A program made the position numbers and the translations under genes. A stretch of DNA of 64,000 nucleotides from Sphingopyxis terrae subsp. terrae NBRC 15098 (lineage in GTDB: Bacteria; Pseudomonadota; Alphaproteobacteria; Sphingomonadales; Sphingomonadaceae), in contig NZ_BCZQ01000003.1 in NCBI RefSeq assembly GCF_001598815.1, forward strand, positions 1 to 64,000. Direction: 5' to 3'. How positions within the stretch are numbered: position 1 is the stretch's first letter; the number at the start of each line of letters is the position of its first letter. Below, one piece after another: positions 47,805-57,320 of this stretch. The notes under the pieces are model-generated. The model was not told the origin of the DNA, ran no database searches, and worked only from the letters and a program-made list of their open reading frames with translations.

Positions 47805-47841
47805 GAAGGGCGTCCGGCTTGGGGGAGCTCGGACGCCCTTC
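47805..47841 (+). terminator. terminator after glnA
   Basis: GAAGGGCGTCCG and CGGACGCCCTTC are a perfect 12-bp stem around a 13-base loop, 22 bases after the stop. Only CCTTATCT follows, so U-run support is weak. Confidence 0.7.
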
Positions 47842-47860
47842 CCTTATCTGCTACCTGCGC

Positions 47861-48523
47861 TCAGCGCATCATCAGGCCGCGGCGACCGATCGCCACAAAG
47901 GCCCCGACAAGCATCATCGCCGCCAGCGTCGTCACCACGTCGATCGCGGTGAGCACCGGTCCGAGCCCCAGAAAATCGGCGGCGCCCCAGAGGGTCAGCC
48001 CGATCCAGCTCAGGCCGAAGGCCCAATAGCCGCCCTCGATACCCAATTGGCGGTTAAGCTCGTCATATTGCCGCCGCCACGCCCAGCTCGCCGCGACACC
48101 GCCCGCAATCACGAGGGCCAGCACCGCCGCAGCCGCCTGCGCCGGAACGGGTCCGGTCGGAAAGGAGGGCGTGCGTGCGAGCGCGAGCGCAAGCAGCGCG
48201 GCACCGATTGCGCCCATGACGATGACCGATCGCCCCATGCCCGCGCGCTCCTCGCGCAGTTCGTCGGCATCAGCGACGTTGAGCAGCCTGGCGCCTGTGC
48301 GCGGCGCCGCCAGCCCGAAGCCGACAAAGGCCGCCATCAGGAGATAGAGGATGGCGACCCCGGCCAGCGCAACGCGCGATCCGCCCATCGCATCGATGAA
48401 ATCGGTCCCGGCGACATGCATCAGCCCGGCGACCGTGCCCGCACCGACGATCGCGCCGACCAGCGCCCCGATCCCGCTCTTCTTCCACGCCGCAACGCTA
48501 TGTCCGGCCACCATCTTGTCCAT
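47861..48523 (-). CDS. membrane protein of unknown function paired with XRE regulator
   Basis: 220 residues with about six transmembrane segments (first pair near residues 18-38 and 50-75; others near 103-118, 130-148, 175-190 and 195-212). A cytosolic loop LNVADADELREERAGMGRS separates the second and third. The ATG at 48523 shares its A with the stop of the XRE gene (TGATG), with GGAGG seven bases upstream, so the two are translationally coupled. No named domain recognised. Confidence 0.75.
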   Translation of the reverse strand: MDKMVAGHSVAAWKKSGIGALVGAIVGAGTVAGLMHVAGTDFIDAMGGSRVALAGVAILYLLMAAFVGFGLAAPRTGARLLNVADADELREERAGMGRSVIVMGAIGAALLALALARTPSFPTGPVPAQAAAAVLALVIAGGVAASWAWRRQYDELNRQLGIEGGYWAFGLSWIGLTLWGAADFLGLGPVLTAIDVVTTLAAMMLVGAFVAIGRRGLMMR

Positions 48524-48732
48524 CACTCGTCCTCCGGCATCCAATGATCGATAAACAGCTCGCGCACCTCCAACCCGAACAGCTGGGCCATGCGCAGCGC
48601 GAGCGGCAGGCTGGGGTCATATTTGTCGGTTTCGACGGCATTGATCGTCTGCCGCGAGACGCCGAGTCGGCGGGCCAGTTCGCCCTGGCTCCACCCCGCC
48701 TGCTCGCGGCAATCCCGAACGCGATTTTGCAA
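48523..48732 (-). CDS. XRE-family HTH regulator
   Basis: 69 residues, almost entirely a Cro/CI-type helix-turn-helix: LQNRVRDCREQAGWSQGELARRLGVSRQTINAVETDKYDPSL. The start is read as the TTG at 48732 with AAAGGA upstream. An in-frame GTG at 48759 lies inside an operator repeat and downstream of a -10, so it is unlikely. It probably represses its own promoter and controls the coupled membrane protein. Confidence 0.85.
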   Translation of the reverse strand: MQNRVRDCREQAGWSQGELARRLGVSRQTINAVETDKYDPSLPLALRMAQLFGLEVRELFIDHWMPEDE

Positions 48733-48748
48733 TGACCGTCCTTTCAGC

Positions 48749-48802
48749 CTGTCAAACACTCTTTACAGACGCGAAACACATGCTGTCAAACACTCTTTAC
48801 AG
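48749..48802 (-). promoter_or_regulatory. duplicated 20-bp operator with embedded promoter
   Basis: CTGTCAAACACTCTTTACAG occurs exactly at 48749-48768 and again at 48783-48802. Each unit is an imperfect dyad, CTGTnAA to TTnACAG. On the minus strand the upstream unit supplies TTGACA (48789-48784) and the downstream unit TGTAAA (48767-48762), spaced 16 bases, which makes a promoter for the XRE gene inside its probable operator. It also lies 110 bp before the M20 peptidase gene. Confidence 0.75.
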
Positions 48803-48910
48803 GTCATGTTCGAGATGGGGATCGGCAAGCGAGCGAATATTGCCCGGCGCGATGGCTTGCGGCGGCGGCCTTCAGGCGGCACAAGGGTGCCGACAAAGGA
48901 GATTGTGCAG

Positions 48911-50224
48911 ATGAAATCAGTCCGCTTCGCCGCGCTTGCCGCCCTTGCCGCGCTCGCTCTTGCCCCGGCCGCGCATGCCAAGCTGAGCCCGATCGAAAGC
49001 CGGATGGCCGGAACGGTGAAGGCCGAGCAGGAACGGTCGATCACGCTGCTCGAAAGGCTGGTGAACCAGAACAGCGGCACGCTGAACCTCGCCGGGGTCG
49101 AAAAGGTGGCCGAGATGATGCGCGCCGAGCTTGAACCGCTGGGCTTTACGGTCACCTGGAAGCCCACCCCGGAAACGAAGCGCGCTGGCCATCTCATCGC
49201 GGTGCACAAGGGACGTGCCGACGGCAAGAAGATGCTGCTGATCGCGCATCTCGACACGGTGTTCGAACCCGATTCGCCTTTCCAGACCTTCACGCGCAAG
49301 GATGGCTGGGGTGAAGGCCCCGGCGCGGGCGACGACAAGGGCGGCATGGTCGTGATCGTCGCGGCGCTACGCGCGATGAAGGCGGCGGGGACGCTGAAGG
49401 ACGCCAATATCGAGATCCATATGACCGGCGACGAAGAAGACGCCGGCGATCCGATCGAAAAATCGCGCGCCGACCTGATTGCGGCGGGCAAGCGCAGCGA
49501 CATCGCGCTCGATTTCGAAGGACTTGTCCGCGACAATGGCGCCGATATGGGATCGATCGCCCGCCGCAGTTCGGAAAGCTGGACCGTCACCGCAACGGGC
49601 ATGAGCGCCCACAGCTCGGGCATCTTCAGCGCCGAGGTCGGCGACGGCGCGATCAACGAACTGGCGCGCATCATCCGCGATTTCCGCACCCAACTGCCCG
49701 AACCCGATCTGACCTTCAACGTCGGGCTGATCGCCGGCGGCCAGGAGGCGACACTCGACACCGGCGGTATCCGCGCGACCGCAAACGGCAAGACCAACAT
49801 CGTCGCCCCGATTGCGGTGGCGCGGGGCGACCTGCGCACGCTGTCCCCCGAACAGTCGGCACGGGTGAAGGACAAGATGGCGGCGATCGTCGCGCGCCAC
49901 CTGCCCGGCACCGATGCGAAGCTTGCCTTCGACCCCGGTGCCTATCCGCCGATGGCGCCGACGGCGGGCAACAAGGCGCTGCTCGACCGGCTCAACGGCG
50001 TCAACCGCGACATGGGACTTCCCGAAATGGCGGCGCTCGACCCGCTGAAACGCGGCGCTGGCGACATCAGCTTCGTCGCCGCCGATGTCGATGGCCTTGC
50101 CGGGCTCGGCACCTATTCGACCGGCGATCATGCGCCCGGCGAAAGGGTCGAATTGTCCAGCATCGCACGCCAGGCGACGCGTGCTGCCATACTCATGTCA
50201 CGCATCGCCGCTGAAAAGCGCTGA
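48911..50224 (+). CDS. exported M20 family metallopeptidase
   Basis: 437 residues. A signal peptide (1-25, AHAK cleavage) is followed by the M20 core: first ligand and catalytic Asp in LIAHLDTVFE, GPGAGDDKGG, the glutamates in TGDEEDAGDP, and the C-terminal GDHAPGERVELSS histidine. A dimerisation insert lies in the middle. Likely a glutamate-carboxypeptidase-like exopeptidase in the periplasm. The ATG at 48911 fits the leader. Confidence 0.92.
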   Translation: MKSVRFAALAALAALALAPAAHAKLSPIESRMAGTVKAEQERSITLLERLVNQNSGTLNLAGVEKVAEMMRAELEPLGFTVTWKPTPETKRAGHLIAVHKGRADGKKMLLIAHLDTVFEPDSPFQTFTRKDGWGEGPGAGDDKGGMVVIVAALRAMKAAGTLKDANIEIHMTGDEEDAGDPIEKSRADLIAAGKRSDIALDFEGLVRDNGADMGSIARRSSESWTVTATGMSAHSSGIFSAEVGDGAINELARIIRDFRTQLPEPDLTFNVGLIAGGQEATLDTGGIRATANGKTNIVAPIAVARGDLRTLSPEQSARVKDKMAAIVARHLPGTDAKLAFDPGAYPPMAPTAGNKALLDRLNGVNRDMGLPEMAALDPLKRGAGDISFVAADVDGLAGLGTYSTGDHAPGERVELSSIARQATRAAILMSRIAAEKR

Positions 50225-50316
50225 GCTGGAAGAAATCGCAGCCGACCGCGCTTGATTCGCGCGGCACAGTGATTAGGTAGCAATCCGAGACGGAAGTTTC
50301 CGCCGATGGGAGAAAG

Positions 50317-51756
50317 ATGATGAGCGATACCGAAACGCACCTGAAACAGAATTACATCGGCGGCAAATGGGTCGACAGCAAGGGCGGCAAGCTGCACGAC
50401 GTCATCAACCCGGCGACCGAGGAAGCGGCATCGACCGTCGTGCTCGGCACCGCGGCCGACGTCGACGATGCCGTCGCCGCCGCCAGGGAAGCCTATAAGA
50501 CCTATTCGCAGACGACGCGGGAGGAGCGCCTGGCGCTGCTCGGCCGTATCGTCGAGGAATATAAGAAGCGCGCCGCCGATCTTGCCAAGTCGATGGCGGC
50601 CGAAATGGGCGCACCCGTCAGCTTCGCAGGCACCGCGCAAGTCGGCGCCGGCATCGGCGGCTTCCTCGGCACGATCGAGGCGCTGAAGAATTTCGAGTTC
50701 AGCGAACAGCATGGCGCAAACAAGGTCGTCTATGAACCGATCGGCGTCGTCGGGATGATCACCCCCTGGAACTGGCCGCTCAACCAGATCGCGCTCAAGG
50801 TCGCGCCCGCGCTCGCCGCTGGCAACACGATGGTGCTGAAGCCGTCGGAAGAATGCCCCGGCAATGCCGTTATCTTCGCCGAAATCCTCGATGCGGCAGG
50901 CGTTCCGCCGGGCGTGTTCAACCTGGTTCAGGGTGACGGCCCGACCGTCGGCAATGCGATCAGCGCGCATCCGGGGATCGAAATGGTGAGCTTCACCGGA
51001 TCGACCCGCGCCGGCATCCTCGTCGCCAAGGCGGCGGCCGACACGGTAAAGCGCGTCCATCAGGAACTGGGCGGCAAATCGCCGAACATCGTCCTGCCCG
51101 ACGCCGATCTGGCCCAGGTCCTGCCCCCGACGGTGCAGGGCGTGCTCGTCAACACCGGTCAGAGCTGCATCGCCCCGACGCGTATTCTGGTCCACAAGGA
51201 CCGCAAGGAAGAGGCCGTCGGCGTCATCAAGGCGATGTTCGACGGAACGCAGGTTGGCGATCCGGCGCAGGAAGGCGGTCATATCGGCCCCGTCGTCAAC
51301 AAGGCGCAGTTCGAAAAGATCCAGGGCCTGATCCAGTCGGCGATCGACGAGGGCGCAACGCTCGAAACCGGCGGCACCGGCCTGCCGGCGAACGTCAACC
51401 GCGGCTATTTCATCAAGCCGACCGTCTTCTCGGGCGTCACGCCCGACATGCGGATCGCCAAGGAAGAAGTGTTCGGCCCCGTTGCGACGATCATGGAATA
51501 TTCCAGCCTCGACGAAGCGGTCGATATCGCCAACGACACCGAATATGGCCTGTCGGCCGTGGTATCGGGCGATCCGTCCAAGGCGGCAGAGGTGGCGCCG
51601 AAGCTGCGCGCCGGTATGGTCGCCGTCAACGCCTGGGGCCCCGGACCGGGCGCGCCCTTCGGCGGTTACAAGGCGTCGGGCAATGGCCGCGAAGGCGGGC
51701 TGTTTGGCCTCAAGGACTTTATGGAAGTCAAGGCGATCAGCGGCATCCCGGCGTAA
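50317..51756 (+). CDS. NAD(P)-dependent aldehyde dehydrogenase
   Basis: 479 residues. FTGSTRAG (cofactor fold), the general-base glutamate in QELGGKSPNI, and the catalytic cysteine in VNTGQSCIAPTR are present. It oxidises an aldehyde to an acid; substrate unknown. GGGAGAAAG precedes the ATGATG at 50317. It stands as a single gene with its own terminator. Confidence 0.95.
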   Translation: MMSDTETHLKQNYIGGKWVDSKGGKLHDVINPATEEAASTVVLGTAADVDDAVAAAREAYKTYSQTTREERLALLGRIVEEYKKRAADLAKSMAAEMGAPVSFAGTAQVGAGIGGFLGTIEALKNFEFSEQHGANKVVYEPIGVVGMITPWNWPLNQIALKVAPALAAGNTMVLKPSEECPGNAVIFAEILDAAGVPPGVFNLVQGDGPTVGNAISAHPGIEMVSFTGSTRAGILVAKAAADTVKRVHQELGGKSPNIVLPDADLAQVLPPTVQGVLVNTGQSCIAPTRILVHKDRKEEAVGVIKAMFDGTQVGDPAQEGGHIGPVVNKAQFEKIQGLIQSAIDEGATLETGGTGLPANVNRGYFIKPTVFSGVTPDMRIAKEEVFGPVATIMEYSSLDEAVDIANDTEYGLSAVVSGDPSKAAEVAPKLRAGMVAVNAWGPGPGAPFGGYKASGNGREGGLFGLKDFMEVKAISGIPA

Positions 51757-51832
51757 GCCGACCGATCCTCCTTGTGGCGACGCCGCGGGGAGGACGACCG
51801 CCGGGAAGCGCTCGCCGCTGAACTCCGGCAGC

Positions 51833-51865
51833 AAAGCCCCTTCCGTTCGCGGGAGGGGTTTTTCT
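51833..51865 (+). terminator. Rho-independent terminator after the aldehyde dehydrogenase gene
   Basis: AAAGCCCCTTCC pairs with GGGAGGGGTTTTT (one mismatch) around a short loop, with TTTTTCTTT following. Closely resembles the terminator after clpA. Confidence 0.8.
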
Positions 51866-51893
51866 TTGCCCCCCCAACGGCTATGCGCGCGCC

Positions 51894-53126
51894 ATGACTG
51901 ATCGCTCGCCGCTCGCGCCCGCTGCCTTCCCCGCCCTGCCCGAAATCGCCGGGGTGACGCGCCGTATCGCGCGCGCGCACTACAAGAATTGGGACCGCTG
52001 CGACCTCACCTATGTCGAACTGACGCCGGGTACCGTCGTCGCGGGCGTGACGACGCAGAATGTCTGCTGTTCGACCGAGGTCGAAATGTGCCGCGAGGGC
52101 ATCGCCCACGGCCGCGCCCGCGCGCTGATCGTCAATGCGGGCAATTCGAACGCCTTCACCGGCTATCGCGGACGCGAGGCGGTCGAGCAGATCGTCGATC
52201 AGGTCGCTGCGCATCTGGCGTGCGATCCGAGGGAAGTGTTCGTCTGTTCGACGGGCGTGATCGGCGTGCCGTTGCCCAAGGACAAGGCGCGCGCCGGCGT
52301 CGCCAAGGTCATCAGCTTCGACACCCCGAGCGCAAGCTGGGAAGAAACGGCGCAGACGATCACCACCACCGACACCTTCCCGAAGGGTGCGGCGGCGAGC
52401 GCGGTCGTCGGCGGTACCACGGTGCAGGTCGCGGGAATCGTAAAGGGATCGGGGATGATCGCGCCCGACATGGCGACGATGCTCGGCTATATCTTCACCG
52501 ATGCCGCGGTGGCGCCCGATCTGTTGCAAGCGATGCTGAGCGAGGCAACCGCGGGCAGTTTCAACGCGATCACGGTCGACAGCGACACGTCGACCAGCGA
52601 CACGGTGCTGCTGTTCGCGACCGGCCTGGCGGGCAATCCGGTGCTGACGACGCGCGACGATCCGGGCGCCGACGCGCTTTATGCAGCGATCCGCAGCGTT
52701 GCGCTCGACCTTGCGCAGCTTGTCGTGCGCGACGGCGAAGGCGCGTCGAAATTCATCGAAATTGCGGTGACCGGCGCGGTCAGCGATGCCAGCGCCAAGC
52801 GCGTCGCGCTGTCGATCGCCAATTCGCCGCTGGTCAAGACCGCGATCGCGGGCGAGGATGCCAATTGGGGCCGCGTCGTGATGGCGGTGGGCAAGGCAGG
52901 CGAACCCGCCGACCGCGACCGGCTGGCAATCCGCTTCGGCGACCATTGGGTCGCGAAGGACGGGCTACCCGTCGACGGCTATGACGAGGGCCCCGTTGCG
53001 GCGCATCTGAAGGGCCAGGACATTCGCGTCGGCGCCGACCTCGGCCTCGGCGACGGGCGCGCGACCGTTTGGACCTGCGACCTGACCCACGGCTATATCA
53101 GCATCAACGCCGACTATCGGAGCTGA
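51894..53126 (+). CDS. argJ: bifunctional ornithine acetyltransferase/N-acetylglutamate synthase
   Basis: 410 residues. ArgJ of the arginine acetyl cycle. The self-cleavage site lies in [21 protein letters not shown] (the Thr of ATML starts the beta chain). AGNSNAFTG and the C-terminal [19 protein letters not shown] are family marks. It starts two bases after a CGCC with weak ribosome signal. Confidence 0.96.
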   Translation: MTDRSPLAPAAFPALPEIAGVTRRIARAHYKNWDRCDLTYVELTPGTVVAGVTTQNVCCSTEVEMCREGIAHGRARALIVNAGNSNAFTGYRGREAVEQIVDQVAAHLACDPREVFVCSTGVIGVPLPKDKARAGVAKVISFDTPSASWEETAQTITTTDTFPKGAAASAVVGGTTVQVAGIVKGSGMIAPDMATMLGYIFTDAAVAPDLLQAMLSEATAGSFNAITVDSDTSTSDTVLLFATGLAGNPVLTTRDDPGADALYAAIRSVALDLAQLVVRDGEGASKFIEIAVTGAVSDASAKRVALSIANSPLVKTAIAGEDANWGRVVMAVGKAGEPADRDRLAIRFGDHWVAKDGLPVDGYDEGPVAAHLKGQDIRVGADLGLGDGRATVWTCDLTHGYISINADYRS

Positions 53127-53186
53127 CCGCGATCTGTTAGGTCCGCCCCTGCGCGCAATCAGGTGCGCCGACCACAGGAGGCCGTC

Positions 53187-53431
53187 ATGGTACGCCAAAA
53201 AGACTTCGCCGACCTGCCTTGCTTTCGAGATCACCTCGAAGCGGCGTAAGGGTTACCCGTCCGAAACACAGGTCAAGCGTGGTCATCGCTTCGTCCGCGG
53301 CGATATCGAACTTATCGAAAAACTCGGCCGAAAAGACCCGTGCCCATGCGGATCAGGCCAGAGGTTTCCGCAATTGCTGCCTCGCTTCGGGCCGGTTTCG
53401 ATGGCTCCGAACGACACGACTATTGGCGTGA
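53187..53431 (+). pseudogene. SEC-C motif protein, broken by two frameshifts
   Basis: An ATG at 53187 after AGGAGG starts [10 protein letters not shown], then the frame is lost at about 53217-53226. A second frame encodes [19 protein letters not shown] through to the zinc-binding [15 protein letters not shown] third frame, entered near 53373, supplies the expected continuation [12 protein letters not shown] and a stop at 53429. Each shift is consistent with one extra base. Intact SEC-C proteins have CxC-x8-CC or CxC-x8-CH; here the residues are split across frames. Real decay and sequencing error cannot be told apart from one read. Confidence 0.75.
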
Positions 53432-53447
53432 CTGACCGATAGAAGGC

Positions 53448-53481
53448 GCCCCCCGACACCGATCACTCGGCATCGGGGGGC
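53448..53481 (-). terminator. terminator after trxA
   Basis: GCCCCCCGA and TCGGGGGGC are a perfect 9-bp stem, 10 bases beyond the trxA stop on the minus strand. There is no strong U-run. Confidence 0.6.
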
Positions 53482-53490
53482 TAGCTAAAA

Positions 53491-53811
53491 TCAAAGCGCG
53501 CCTTCGAGCCAGCCCTTGAGCGCGCTCTTCGGTGCGGCGCCGACCTTGGTGTCGGCGATCTGGCCGTTCTTGAACAGGATCATCGTCGGGATGCCGCGCA
53601 CGCCATATTTGCTCGGCGCGTCGGGATGGTCGTCGATGTTCAGCTTGGCGATCACCACCTTGCCGGCGAGTTCGTTCGAGATTTCTTCGAGCGACGGGCC
53701 GATCATCTTGCACGGACCGCACCATTCGGCCCAGAAATCGACGAGCACGGGGGTGTCGCTGTCGAGGACATCGGCCTGAAAGCTGGCGTCGGTGATTGCC
53801 TTGGTTGCCAT
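53491..53811 (-). CDS. trxA: thioredoxin
   Basis: 106 residues. The active site WCGPCK holds Cys31 and Cys34. [13 protein letters not shown] carries the cis-proline loop. General thiol-disulfide reductase. It follows addA on the same strand with a 41-bp gap. Confidence 0.97.
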   Translation of the reverse strand: MATKAITDASFQADVLDSDTPVLVDFWAEWCGPCKMIGPSLEEISNELAGKVVIAKLNIDDHPDAPSKYGVRGIPTMILFKNGQIADTKVGAAPKSALKGWLEGAL

Positions 53812-53852
53812 CGTCTGAACTCCTGAAATTCTGCAAAATCGTTGATGCCAAG

Positions 53853-56800
53853 CTAGGACGTCGGGGCGTCCGGCTCAAGGGGCGGCGGCGGCAAATTCGC
53901 CTTGGCGGCAAGCAAGCCGGGCTTGTGCGGTGCCAGCGCCGCATTGTCGAGCGCGATCAGGCGCGGTCCCGCCGTATAGAGCAGCGCCGTTTCGACGCGC
54001 CGGCCCGGAAAGATGACCGCCAGCGCATCGCGATAGGCCGCCATCTGGCGCAGATAGGCGGGCGCGACATCGGACGCGCTCCCGGGTATCCGCCGCCCGG
54101 TTTTGTAATCGATCACTGTCACCGCGTCGTCGGTCACGCGCAGCCGGTCGACGATCCCCGCCACGACCATGCCGTCGACCACCGCCGACAGCGGCACTTC
54201 GGCCAGGCTGTCGGGGCCGAAAAGCGCGGCGTGCGCCGGATCATCAAGGATGGCGAGCACCTCGTCCGCCATTGCCATACGCGCCGCATCGTCGAGCATC
54301 GGCGCCTGCGCCGCGAGCCAGCGCAGCGCCGCCGCGCGCCGCCTATCGGTCGCGACCGGCGGCAGGCGTTCGAACAGCGCGTGGAGCAGCAGGCCGCGCG
54401 TTACCGCCGCGACGCGCGCCGAACCCTGCGGCGGCACCGCGACATCATCTTCGCCCAGCGCCGACGGCGCGAGCGGGCGCGGCGGGCGCGCCTCCTCGGG
54501 CGCCGGGGCGTGGGTCCAGGCGGGCAGCGCGAGCGGCGGCGGTGCGGCGCGCACGGCCGCATCCCTGCGCGCCCATTTGCCATCATTGACGCGGTGGACA
54601 CGGCGGCGGCCCCACAGCGGCCCCGCATCCTCCCAATCGCAACCAAGCCCCTCCAGCGCCACCGCGGCCGCGCTGTACCAGCTCGTCTCGGGCACCGACA
54701 GGTCGGGCTTTTTGGTAACGCCCGCGACGATCAGCATCTCTTCGGCGCGGGTCATCGCGACGTAGAACAGCCGCCAATGCTCCTGCGCCGCGGCATCGGC
54801 CGCGTCCTGATAGGCCTGCGCCAGCGCACCCTGCCGCTCGTCGGCGGGCATCGCGAAGACGGGCAGCTTTTCCCAGGCGGCGACATCGACGGTGAAGGGA
54901 CGATGACCGATCGCGGCATCGTCGGTCGCATCGGCGAGAATGACGATCGGCGCCTGCAAGCCCTTCGATCCGTGGACCGTCATCACGCGCACGACGTCGC
55001 TGCGCGCTTCGGTCTGGCGCTTGATATCGGCGCTGCTGCCCGCGATCCGGGTCAGAAAGCCGAGTAGCGACACGGTTTCACGCGCCTCGAACGCCAGCGC
55101 TTGGCTCAGCAGTTCGTCGATCGGGTCGCGCGCCTCGCGCCCCAGCCGCGCGTACAGCTTGTGCCGTCCGTCGATCGGTCCTGAGAGGACCGTTTCGAGA
55201 AAGCGGAAAGGGGTCGTGAAATCGGCCATGCCGAGCAGCGCGCGCAGCGCCGCCATCGTCGCGGGCGGCATCGCGTCTTCGTGCGCGCGCAGATGTTCCC
55301 AGATGGCGGCGCGACCGCGCTTTGCGGTGCGCGCGTAGAGGTCGTCCTGCGTCCAGCCGAGCAGCGGCGAGACGAGCAGTGCGGCAAGGTTGAGATCGTC
55401 GAGCGGCTGCACCGCGAAGCGCATCGCGGCGATCAGATCCTGCACCGCGAGCGGCTGGGTCAGCGCGAAGCGGTCGACGCCCGCGACGGGGACGTGCAGC
55501 GCCTGAAGCCGCGCGACGATCCGCGCCGCCAGATCGCGGCGTCGGCGGACGAGGATCATGATATCGCCCGGCGCCACGGGACGCCCGTCCTTGCCGTTCG
55601 CGATCCAGTCCTGCACCTCGCCCGCGATCGCCTTGGCCAACCGCATCGAGGCGGGATCGGAAGCGGGGGCGCTGCCGTCCCCCTCGTCTCCGCCGTCCTC
55701 CGCGGCTGCGGCATCGATCGCCTTGCCGACGGGCAGCGGCGCCCAGAGTTCGACCTGGCCGGCTTGGGCGCTTCGAAACGGGCGGTGGGGCGGCTCTTCG
55801 CCGTCGAGCCCCATCGCTCTCGTCCCGCCGTCGCCGAGCCAGCGGTCGACGACGTCGAGCACCGCGGGCGTCGAGCGATAGTTGGAAACCAGATCGACCT
55901 GGCGGAAGGGCTGGCCGCCCATCTCGCCCAGCGCGTGGAACATGTCGCGCGCGGTCGCGAACGCCTTGGGCTCGGTGCCCTGAAAGCCGAAGATCGCCTG
56001 TTTGCGGTCGCCGACGGTAAACAGCGTCCGCAACCGGTCGTCCTTTGCGCTGACGCCCGCGAAAAATTCCTCGGCAAGCGACAGGACAATGCCCCACTGG
56101 CGCATGTTCGTATCCTGCGCCTCGTCGACGAGGATGTGGTCGGTGCGCTGATCGAGCTTGAAGCGCACCCATTCGCCAAAGCTGCTGGCGCGCAGCAATG
56201 TTCCGGCGAGCGTGATGAGATCGTCGAAGTCGGCAAGACCCCCATCGCGCTTGGCGAGCGCATAGGCTTCGGCAAAGCGCGCGCCAAGCTTCCACCCAGC
56301 CGCGAGATCGTCGGCGACGCGCATCGCGGTCGCGGTCGCGCGCAGCCGCCCGGCGGCATCGACGATGCGCACCGCGCTGTCGGCACAATCGGTCATCCGG
56401 CCCTTGTCGCCCGCAAAATCGGCGCGCAGCTCGCCCTTGCCCGTCAGGAAACAGCCGAGCAGTTCATCGAGCATTGCGGCGCGCGCCGACGCCTCGGCGA
56501 TGAGCCAGCCGACCATCTTGTCCGAACAAGCCTCGCCGGTCTTGGTCCCCCACGCCGCCCCGCTGGTCGCGACCGCCTTGATATCGGCGTCGGCGATCGC
56601 TCCGCCCGCAATTTCAGCAGCGAGCCACGCATCGGGATCGCCGCTGGGGAGATCGAACGCCGCGCGCAAATCATGCGCCGCGGGCGGCAGCGCCGCGCGC
56701 GGGCCACCGAAGACCGCGGCGCAGCTCGACAGGAAGGCAAGCGCCGATTCCTGCCCCAACCGCCGCGACAGCATCGCCGCAACCGCCCGCAGCGCCTCGC

Positions 56801-57320
56801 GGTCGGGATCATGCTCGAGCAGATCGCCGAGTATCTGCCGCTTGAGCGCTGCTGCTTCATCCTCCTCGATAGCGCGAAAGCCGGGAAGCAGCTTTGCCTC
56901 GAGCGGAAAGCTGGCGAGCAAGGTCTGGCAGAAGCTGTGGATCGTCTGGACGCGGATCGCACCGCCGGGGCTGTCGATCACCGTCGCAAACAGCGACCGC
57001 GCGCGCGTCATCAGCCCCGGCCGCTCCCAGTCGAGCCCCAGCGCGTGGAGATCGAGCCGCAGATCGCCGTCGCTCATCCGCACCCAGGTCGCGAGCCGTT
57101 CGTGGATGCGGTGCGCCATTTCGGCAGCGCCCGCCTTGGTGAAGGTGATGCACAGGATCGCCTGCGGCGAAACGCCGTCGAGCATGAGCCGCAGCACGCG
57201 CGCCGACAGCACCTGCGTCTTGCCGGTCCCCGCCGATGCGCCGAGCCAGACATGGCTTTCGGGATCGGCGGCGGCGCCCTGCCGCGGATCGAGGGTGGCG
57301 AGGCCGGCGCTTCTGCTCAC
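53853..57320 (-). CDS. addA: AddA helicase/nuclease subunit
   Basis: 1155 residues. UvrD-type helicase with Walker [10 protein letters not shown] (27-35), [10 protein letters not shown] (Walker B), [13 protein letters not shown] [11 protein letters not shown], and the C-terminal RecB-family nuclease ([23 protein letters not shown]). With AddB it resects double-strand breaks for RecA. The GTG start overlaps the addB stop as GTGA, so translation is coupled. Confidence 0.96.
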   Translation of the reverse strand: MSRSAGLATLDPRQGAAADPESHVWLGASAGTGKTQVLSARVLRLMLDGVSPQAILCITFTKAGAAEMAHRIHERLATWVRMSDGDLRLDLHALGLDWERPGLMTRARSLFATVIDSPGGAIRVQTIHSFCQTLLASFPLEAKLLPGFRAIEEDEAAALKRQILGDLLEHDPDREALRAVAAMLSRRLGQESALAFLSSCAAVFGGPRAALPPAAHDLRAAFDLPSGDPDAWLAAEIAGGAIADADIKAVATSGAAWGTKTGEACSDKMVGWLIAEASARAAMLDELLGCFLTGKGELRADFAGDKGRMTDCADSAVRIVDAAGRLRATATAMRVADDLAAGWKLGARFAEAYALAKRDGGLADFDDLITLAGTLLRASSFGEWVRFKLDQRTDHILVDEAQDTNMRQWGIVLSLAEEFFAGVSAKDDRLRTLFTVGDRKQAIFGFQGTEPKAFATARDMFHALGEMGGQPFRQVDLVSNYRSTPAVLDVVDRWLGDGGTRAMGLDGEEPPHRPFRSAQAGQVELWAPLPVGKAIDAAAAEDGGDEGDGSAPASDPASMRLAKAIAGEVQDWIANGKDGRPVAPGDIMILVRRRRDLAARIVARLQALHVPVAGVDRFALTQPLAVQDLIAAMRFAVQPLDDLNLAALLVSPLLGWTQDDLYARTAKRGRAAIWEHLRAHEDAMPPATMAALRALLGMADFTTPFRFLETVLSGPIDGRHKLYARLGREARDPIDELLSQALAFEARETVSLLGFLTRIAGSSADIKRQTEARSDVVRVMTVHGSKGLQAPIVILADATDDAAIGHRPFTVDVAAWEKLPVFAMPADERQGALAQAYQDAADAAAQEHWRLFYVAMTRAEEMLIVAGVTKKPDLSVPETSWYSAAAVALEGLGCDWEDAGPLWGRRRVHRVNDGKWARRDAAVRAAPPPLALPAWTHAPAPEEARPPRPLAPSALGEDDVAVPPQGSARVAAVTRGLLLHALFERLPPVATDRRRAAALRWLAAQAPMLDDAARMAMADEVLAILDDPAHAALFGPDSLAEVPLSAVVDGMVVAGIVDRLRVTDDAVTVIDYKTGRRIPGSASDVAPAYLRQMAAYRDALAVIFPGRRVETALLYTAGPRLIALDNAALAPHKPGLLAAKANLPPPPLEPDAPTS

